This document shows, piece after piece, positions 5,905-9,452 of a DNA stretch of 9,452 nt. The translations under genes were made by a program, and so were the position numbers. The first letter of the stretch is position 1, and each line of letters opens with the position of its first letter. The notes beneath the pieces were generated by a model. The model worked only from the letters and a program-made list of their open reading frames with translations. It was not told where the DNA came from and ran no database searches. Origin of the DNA: Candidatus Hydrogenedentota bacterium (GTDB lineage: Bacteria > Hydrogenedentota > Hydrogenedentia > Hydrogenedentales > CAITNO01); the NCBI GenBank assembly GCA_007124105.1, contig SLFT01000407.1, positions 1-9,452 on the forward strand, given 5' to 3'.

Positions 5905-7487
5905 CCGAAATCACGGGCGAGATCAGGAGCGGTGATTATGTTTCAGCGGGCCAGGCATCGAAAAGAATCAAAGATGCGCTAAAACGAATTGGCGCAGACC
6001 CCGCCGCCGTACGTCGCGCCATGGTGGCCGCCTATGAAGCGGAAATGAACGTGGTTATTCATACACGGGGAGGTACGCTTCGCGCGGCGGTCACCCCGGA
6101 AAAACTCGATGTGCTGGTAAACGATATCGGCCCGGGCATTACGGACATAGCACAGGCCATGCGCGAGGGCTTCTCAACAGCGCCGCCTGAAGCGCGCGAC
6201 CTGGGCTTTGGCGCGGGCATGGGCCTGCCCAACATACGGCGCAACACGGACCGCTTTTCCATTTTTTCCGAGCCCGACAAAGGCACCCGTCTGCGATTCA
6301 CCATTTTTCTGGAACCACACGCGCCGGCAGCCGCCTATACCGCTGCTGTACGCATCACGCCGGAACGGTGCAAGCAGTGTTTGCGGTGTCTTCATGTATG
6401 TCCCACCCAGGCTGTCCGTATTCGCAATGGCGCGCCCATTATCCTTCCGCATCTGTGTATTGGTTGCGCCGCTTGCCGCATGGTATGCCCCGAAGACGTA
6501 TACGGCATCGGATGCCCGGACAATATGCCGACACCCGAACCGGACACCACCCTTTTCGTGCCTGCGCCGTTACGGGGCCAGTTTGGCGGCCAACTATCCG
6601 AGGAAACACTGCGCAATGCGCTGAAATCGCTTGGTTGGAACACCGTCTGGTTCAGCGACCCCTGGGAGTCGGCGCTCGAGGATGCCGTGAAACGCTACGC
6701 GCGCGAACAAACGAACAGGCCCGTATTGACGCCGGTATGTCCCGCTGTGGTGAACCTGATACAGGTGCGCTATCCATCGCTGCTGGAATATGTACCCCCC
6801 TTCATGAGCGCACTAGAATCGGCCCGTGAATCATTGTCCCAGGGACGCGGCGTTTTCGTCGTACCCTGCGCGGCATTGTGTACGCTCGCTCACGAATCAA
6901 GCGCGCTGCACCCTTGTGTCGCCGTGTCCCCGGGCGGCTTGCTTCGTCGCCTTGCACCCTTGCTCAAGACCCGAGAAGAACAACCCCCACCGAGCGCGGC
7001 GCGTCCCGATACTATTTCCAACGCGCCTGTGTCTATTTCTGGTATTGACCAGGTCTGTCAATTTCTGGACGAAGTGGAAGACGGACGGGTAAACGACTGC
7101 GGTGTTGTGGCATTATATGCGTGTGACTCTGGATGCTTCGGCGCTCCTGTCTGGCCCGAGCATCCCGAAGTGTCCCGATATCGCAGCGCAACGGACAATA
7201 CGCAGGATGCGATCGGCGCAACAGCGCTGTATCGTCCGAAGTTGCTCGAGGCGCGCACGGGGTTGCGGCTTGACGCGGATATGAATCGCGCCATTGAAAA
7301 GCTGGCGCGGATAGACCGTATCCGTGCGCAACTCCCCGGACGCGATTGCGGCGTGTGCGGGTCGCCGACCTGTTTGGCGCTGGCCGAGGACATTGTAATG
7401 GCGCGCGCCGACGCCCAGGCATGTGTTTACAAAAAGCAGGACGATGACAATGGGACGGCATCGTCCGACAAGGAGAACGCACCATGA
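5901..7487 (+). CDS. Fusion protein: RsbW-type ATPase, two [4Fe-4S] ferredoxin motifs, degenerate [FeFe]-hydrogenase H-domain and C-terminal Fe-S domain
   Basis: The 528-aa cytoplasmic protein begins with an anti-sigma-factor-like GHKL ATPase (1-138): N-box EAEMN (46-50), DIGPGI (75-80) and GFGAGMGLP (102-110). Ferredoxin motifs follow: C157/C160/C163/C167 and C186/C189/C192/C196. Residues about 215-440 match the hydrogenase large-subunit C-terminal domain. L1 is TPVCP (C280), L2 is VPCAALC (C323), and L3 is YACDSGC (C408, C412). Thus four cysteines equivalent to the H-cluster [4Fe-4S] ligands remain. The proton-shuttle Cys of TSCCP is Val279, and the Lys of PCxxK is Leu326. The end (481-508) is a CX2CX4CX16C Fe-S domain (C483, C486, C491, C508). 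Catalytic H2 turnover is unlikely; redox or H2 sensing coupled to the kinase-like domain is the favoured inference. Both junctions are ATGA overlaps. From memory, related operons encode the ATPase separately, so the fusion is notable. Confidence 0.9.
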   Translation: MTEITGEIRSGDYVSAGQASKRIKDALKRIGADPAAVRRAMVAAYEAEMNVVIHTRGGTLRAAVTPEKLDVLVNDIGPGITDIAQAMREGFSTAPPEARDLGFGAGMGLPNIRRNTDRFSIFSEPDKGTRLRFTIFLEPHAPAAAYTAAVRITPERCKQCLRCLHVCPTQAVRIRNGAPIILPHLCIGCAACRMVCPEDVYGIGCPDNMPTPEPDTTLFVPAPLRGQFGGQLSEETLRNALKSLGWNTVWFSDPWESALEDAVKRYAREQTNRPVLTPVCPAVVNLIQVRYPSLLEYVPPFMSALESARESLSQGRGVFVVPCAALCTLAHESSALHPCVAVSPGGLLRRLAPLLKTREEQPPPSAARPDTISNAPVSISGIDQVCQFLDEVEDGRVNDCGVVALYACDSGCFGAPVWPEHPEVSRYRSATDNTQDAIGATALYRPKLLEARTGLRLDADMNRAIEKLARIDRIRAQLPGRDCGVCGSPTCLALAEDIVMARADAQACVYKKQDDDNGTASSDKENAP

Positions 7488-7837
7488 ATTTGGCCGCCCT
7501 CGCCGATTCGCTTGGACTTGAAAACCTTACGCCAGAAATTAACCTCGGGCAATCATCTGAAATCACCCATGGTTACGCGTCGGACTTGCTCAGTGATGTG
7601 CTCGCCCATGCCCCGCGCGGCGGCGTGCTTGTAACCGTGCAGGTACACCTGAACGTCATCGCCGTTTCGGTACACGCCGACCTGGCCGCCGTTATTTTCG
7701 CGCTCGGACGTGAACCGGACTCTGCCACCAGGGAAAAGGCGGCGGAAGAGGGCATCTGCCTGCTGGCGTCAAAGGCGCCCGCTTTCGAAATTGTAGGGAA
7801 ACTATATGAAATGGGGCTCCGGGGCAATAAAGCATGA
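7484..7837 (+). CDS. DRTGG-domain-like protein, second copy
   Basis: This 117-aa protein parallels the first operon gene in size and order of motifs: HGYASDLLSDVL (29-40), a hydrophobic strand with GGVLVTVQVHLNVIAVSVHADLAAV (46-70), and LLASKAPAFEIVGKLYEMGL (93-112). The DRTGG signature is again not literal. A strong AAGGAG lies 8 nt before the ATG, inside the end of the fusion gene, so it may be translated more strongly than the first copy as well as coupled through the ATGA overlap. In HydABC-type neighbourhoods two such genes often flank the Fe-S/hydrogenase-like gene, as here. The two copies may form a heteromer or bind different partners; no reaction is known. Confidence 0.82.
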   Translation: MNLAALADSLGLENLTPEINLGQSSEITHGYASDLLSDVLAHAPRGGVLVTVQVHLNVIAVSVHADLAAVIFALGREPDSATREKAAEEGICLLASKAPAFEIVGKLYEMGLRGNKA

Positions 7838-8580
7838 GACCCATGGCGGCGGACCTGCATGTGCATACAGCGTTGTCCCCCTGCGCGGATGACGACATGA
7901 CGCCGCAAGCAATCGTCATGGCAGCCATCGCAGCGGAAATTGACATCATTGCTGTATGCGACCATAACAGCGCGGAAAACACCGGCGCGGTACAGGAGGC
8001 CGCCCGTAGTTTTGCCGGCGACCTGTTCGGCGTTATCGCCGGAATGGAAATCACCACCGCTGAAGAGGCGCATATCGTAGCATTGTTTCCCGATGTGGAG
8101 AGCGCCATGAACGCATCGGACGAAGTGGCCTGTCATCTGCCGGAGGGACTGACAGGCGTTCGCAAGTACGGCAACCAATATGTCATGGACGCAACCGGAG
8201 AGGTGATTCGCGAAGTTGATGCTTTGCTGTCGTGGGCGTCCGACCTTACCGTGAGTCAGACTGTGACGCTTATCCATAAACACGGCGGGCTCGCGGTGGC
8301 CGCCCATGTTGATCGCCCCTCCTTTTCAATTATCAGTCAGCTGGGTTTTATGCCTGAGGATGCGGAATTTGACGCCGTCGAGATATCCGCCGCGGGCGCA
8401 AAAGATGGGCGCGCAACGGAATTCGAAGCTTTGGGATATCCGATAATCGTTGCGTCCGACGCCCATTTCCCCGATAATATTGGAGACGGAAAGGCCCTTT
8501 TCCATATTGATTCACCAGTGTTTTCGGAAGTGGCCCTGGCATTCAAAGGCGTGGGAAACAGGAGTATTCAACTTGCGTGA
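7834..8580 (+). CDS. PHP-domain metallophosphoesterase
   Basis: The 248-aa protein is a TrpH/YciV-like PHP-family hydrolase, expected to use two or three metal ions to hydrolyse a phosphoester. The metal-binding set looks complete: DLHVHT (H9, H11), VCDHNS (D43, H44), GMEIT (E72), EEAHIVALF (H80), AAHVDRPSFS (H158) and ASDAH (D209, H211). SPCADDDMTP (15-24) after the first motif is typical of the copies next to hydrogenase genes. The ATG overlaps the preceding stop in ATGA; a second in-frame ATG at 7843 is also possible and would remove three residues. Its place between a DRTGG protein and a GHKL ATPase suggests it removes phosphate from a protein or small molecule made by that system, but the substrate is unknown. 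Confidence 0.9.
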   Translation: MRPMAADLHVHTALSPCADDDMTPQAIVMAAIAAEIDIIAVCDHNSAENTGAVQEAARSFAGDLFGVIAGMEITTAEEAHIVALFPDVESAMNASDEVACHLPEGLTGVRKYGNQYVMDATGEVIREVDALLSWASDLTVSQTVTLIHKHGGLAVAAHVDRPSFSIISQLGFMPEDAEFDAVEISAAGAKDGRATEFEALGYPIIVASDAHFPDNIGDGKALFHIDSPVFSEVALAFKGVGNRSIQLA

Positions 8581-9112
8581 ATTGGCGTTGCATATACTTG
8601 ATATCCTCGAAAACTCCGTGCGGGCAGGCGCCACGCATATCTGTGTGATCATTGAACTGGACAAAGAAGAACGTTGGCTGACCCTGGTCGTAAAGGACAA
8701 TGGTCCCGGCTTGCCTGTTAGCCCCGAACAAGCCCTCGACCCCTTTTTTACCACCAAAGCTGAAAAACGCACAGGACTGGGATTGAGTTTATTCCAGGCC
8801 GCGGCACATCAGGCAGGGGGCGCCCTCGCATTAAGCGCATCTGAATCAGGCGGCATCCAGGTGCGGGCTACATTCCAATATCATCACATTGATCGAGCGC
8901 CCCTGGGCGATATGGCCGGGTCGCTTATGGCGCTGCTATTAAGCAACTCTCTTATATGCGTCTCATGCGTATGCCGCGGCCCCAACGGCGTGTTCACGGT
9001 ACTCTCGCAAGATGACGAAACCGACGCCGAAGCGGCTTCGCCCTTCGCCCGCGCGCGCGTTTTCGCGCAACGGGTGCGCGAAGCCATCACGCAAGCCGGC
9101 ATCAATACTTGA
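8573..9112 (+). CDS. Stand-alone GHKL (histidine-kinase-like) ATPase
   Basis: The start is set at the TTG (8573) because it gives MRELALHILDILENSVRAGA, which matches the usual beginning of this family (MxELxLHILDIxxNSxxAGA). GGAG lies 8 nt upstream (8561-8564), and the start overlaps the PHP stop by 8 bp. The 179-aa protein has an N-box (ENS, N14), DNGPGLP (42-48), DPFFTTK (56-62) and RTGLGLSL (66-73), so ATP binding is expected. There is no His-containing dimerisation domain, no receiver and no membrane segment, so it is not a conventional sensor kinase. Residues about 110-179 are less conserved and include two Cys (SNSLICVSCVCRG). In related operons this gene directly precedes the NuoE-like hydrogenase subunit gene; here a 340-bp spacer follows. 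Confidence 0.88.
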   Translation: MRELALHILDILENSVRAGATHICVIIELDKEERWLTLVVKDNGPGLPVSPEQALDPFFTTKAEKRTGLGLSLFQAAAHQAGGALALSASESGGIQVRATFQYHHIDRAPLGDMAGSLMALLLSNSLICVSCVCRGPNGVFTVLSQDDETDAEAASPFARARVFAQRVREAITQAGINT

Positions 9113-9259
9113 GGCGGCCTTGCAGCTGTTCATTGCTTTTCGCTAATGCCCCAGCGCAAGGGAGTATGCAGCTGTCCCTGCTCTCACGGCCTCAATGCAG
9201 ATGTAGACAATAATACACCTGCTAACCAGTCACGAATATTTTTGCTTGCATTGTTTTTT

Positions 9260-9371
9260 CGTAACTGTCTAGCATGATGCCTTCCTAAATCAAACTTTTC
9301 GATTCTGCAGGGTGGGTTCCGCTTCGCTTCACCCACAGTCCTCTTTTGGGGTCTATTGGTAGACAGTTACG
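9260..9371. mobile_element. MITE-like 112-bp element with 12-bp perfect terminal inverted repeats
   Basis: CGTAACTGTCTA (9260-9271) is exactly inverted at 9360-9371. T6 directly abuts both ends (9254-9259 and 9372-9377), and CTTGCATTG lies just outside on both sides (9245-9253 and 9378-9386). The interior has a hairpin, GTGGGT (9312-9317) with ACCCAC (9331-9336), around TCCGCTTCGCTTC; this GGGTGGGTT...ACCCAC form resembles a dispersed bacterial palindrome I have seen elsewhere. It has no coding capacity. The T6 could be a target duplication. A matching end sequence occurs at 659-672. A non-mobile structured repeat remains possible. Confidence 0.5.
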
Positions 9372-9399
9372 TTTTTTCTTGCATTGTTGCATTCAAAAC

Positions 9400-9431
9400 A
9401 AAGGAAGGTGTATCATGAACTCGGCATGATA
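9400..9431 (+). promoter_or_regulatory. Strong ribosome-binding site and hairpin at the right edge
   Basis: AAGGAAGG (9400-9407) precedes an ATG at 9415 at good spacing, but the frame encodes only MNSA before TGA. TATCATG (9411-9417) is perfectly inverted at 9425-9431 with a 7-nt loop, so the start codon lies inside a possible hairpin. An overlapping frame from 9426 (MIAFKLH) stops at 9447-9449, sharing bases with an ATG at 9449. This could be the leader of a gene beyond the window, or decayed sequence. Confidence 0.3.
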
Positions 9432-9452
9432 GCGTTTAAACTGCATTAATGC

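Larger units (their letters stand above)
9113..9452. other. 340-bp region after the operon with repeats and no recognised gene
   Basis: This stretch contains a 9-bp direct repeat TGCAGCTGT (9121-9129 and 9167-9175), a MITE-like inverted-repeat element (9260-9371), and at the right edge AAGGAAGG followed by ATG with only tiny frames. I see no tRNA-like fold and no clear intrinsic terminator directly after the operon. The nearest candidate is the long-range stem formed by the inverted repeats, which is followed by T6 (9372-9377). Confidence 0.6.

Noticed and set aside
5901..7487. Annotation as a catalytic [FeFe]-hydrogenase
   Set aside because: The L1 shuttle Cys and the L2 Lys are missing and the domain is fused to an anti-sigma-type ATPase, so a sensory or regulatory role fits better.
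7573..8307. 244-codon minus-strand open frame across the second DRTGG and PHP genes
   Set aside because: Both plus-strand genes are firmly supported by motifs and overlapping starts, so this is an antisense shadow.
9141..9177. Hairpins after the operon (CGCT/AGCG and AGGGA/TCCCT) as a terminator
   Set aside because: Stems of only 4-5 bp with no following T-run; not credible as an intrinsic terminator.

Overview
The window reads as a moderately GC-rich bacterial chromosome segment with compact, mostly well-bounded genes. The left-edge protein has long Glu-Gly (EGE-type) repeats, EF-hand loops, and a C-terminal Cys cluster followed by one membrane helix and a basic tail. That style of protein, plus short palindromic repeats and intergenic micro-arrays, fits an uncultured lineage such as Candidatus Hydrogenedentes or a PVC-superphylum relative. 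This assignment is from general familiarity, not a search, and is tentative.

Layout. Positions 1-657 (+) hold the C-terminal part of the acidic-repeat, EF-hand surface protein. A convergent spacer (658-860) carries a 10-bp tandem micro-array. Positions 861-2930 (-) encode a secreted Slt70-like lytic transglycosylase; its linker contains an almost perfect 47-bp palindrome next to a run of eight G's. A spacer (2931-3292) holds a minus-strand intrinsic terminator and TTGCGCAA palindromes. Positions 3293-5023 (-) encode an exported or membrane-anchored 576-aa protein that resembles alpha/alpha-toroid polysaccharide lyases. A 521-bp divergent spacer (5024-5544) carries a 9-bp micro-array and possibly a small minus-strand gene.

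Positions 5545-9112 (+) form a tight five-gene operon in which every junction overlaps (ATGA, ATGA, ATGA, then an 8-bp overlap onto a TTG start). It encodes: DRTGG-like protein 1; a fusion of an RsbW-type ATPase, two [4Fe-4S] ferredoxin motifs, a degenerate [FeFe]-hydrogenase H-domain and a C-terminal CX2CX4CX16C Fe-S domain; DRTGG-like protein 2; a PHP-family metallophosphoesterase; and a stand-alone GHKL ATPase. From memory, this set accompanies electron-bifurcating HydABC hydrogenase genes in Clostridia and Thermotogae. It is best read as a redox- or H2-responsive signalling module. The H-domain keeps four Cys positions equivalent to the H-cluster ligands but lacks the proton-shuttle Cys and the L2 Lys, so sensing or regulation is more likely than H2 turnover. 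No catalytic hydrogenase follows within the window.

The last 340 bp (9113-9452) have no recognisable gene. They contain a 112-bp MITE-like element with 12-bp perfect terminal inverted repeats, flanked by T6 and then by CTTGCATTG on both sides. A sequence matching the inverted repeat also lies directly after the stop codon of the first gene. A strong ribosome-binding site and two tiny overlapping reading frames sit at the right edge.
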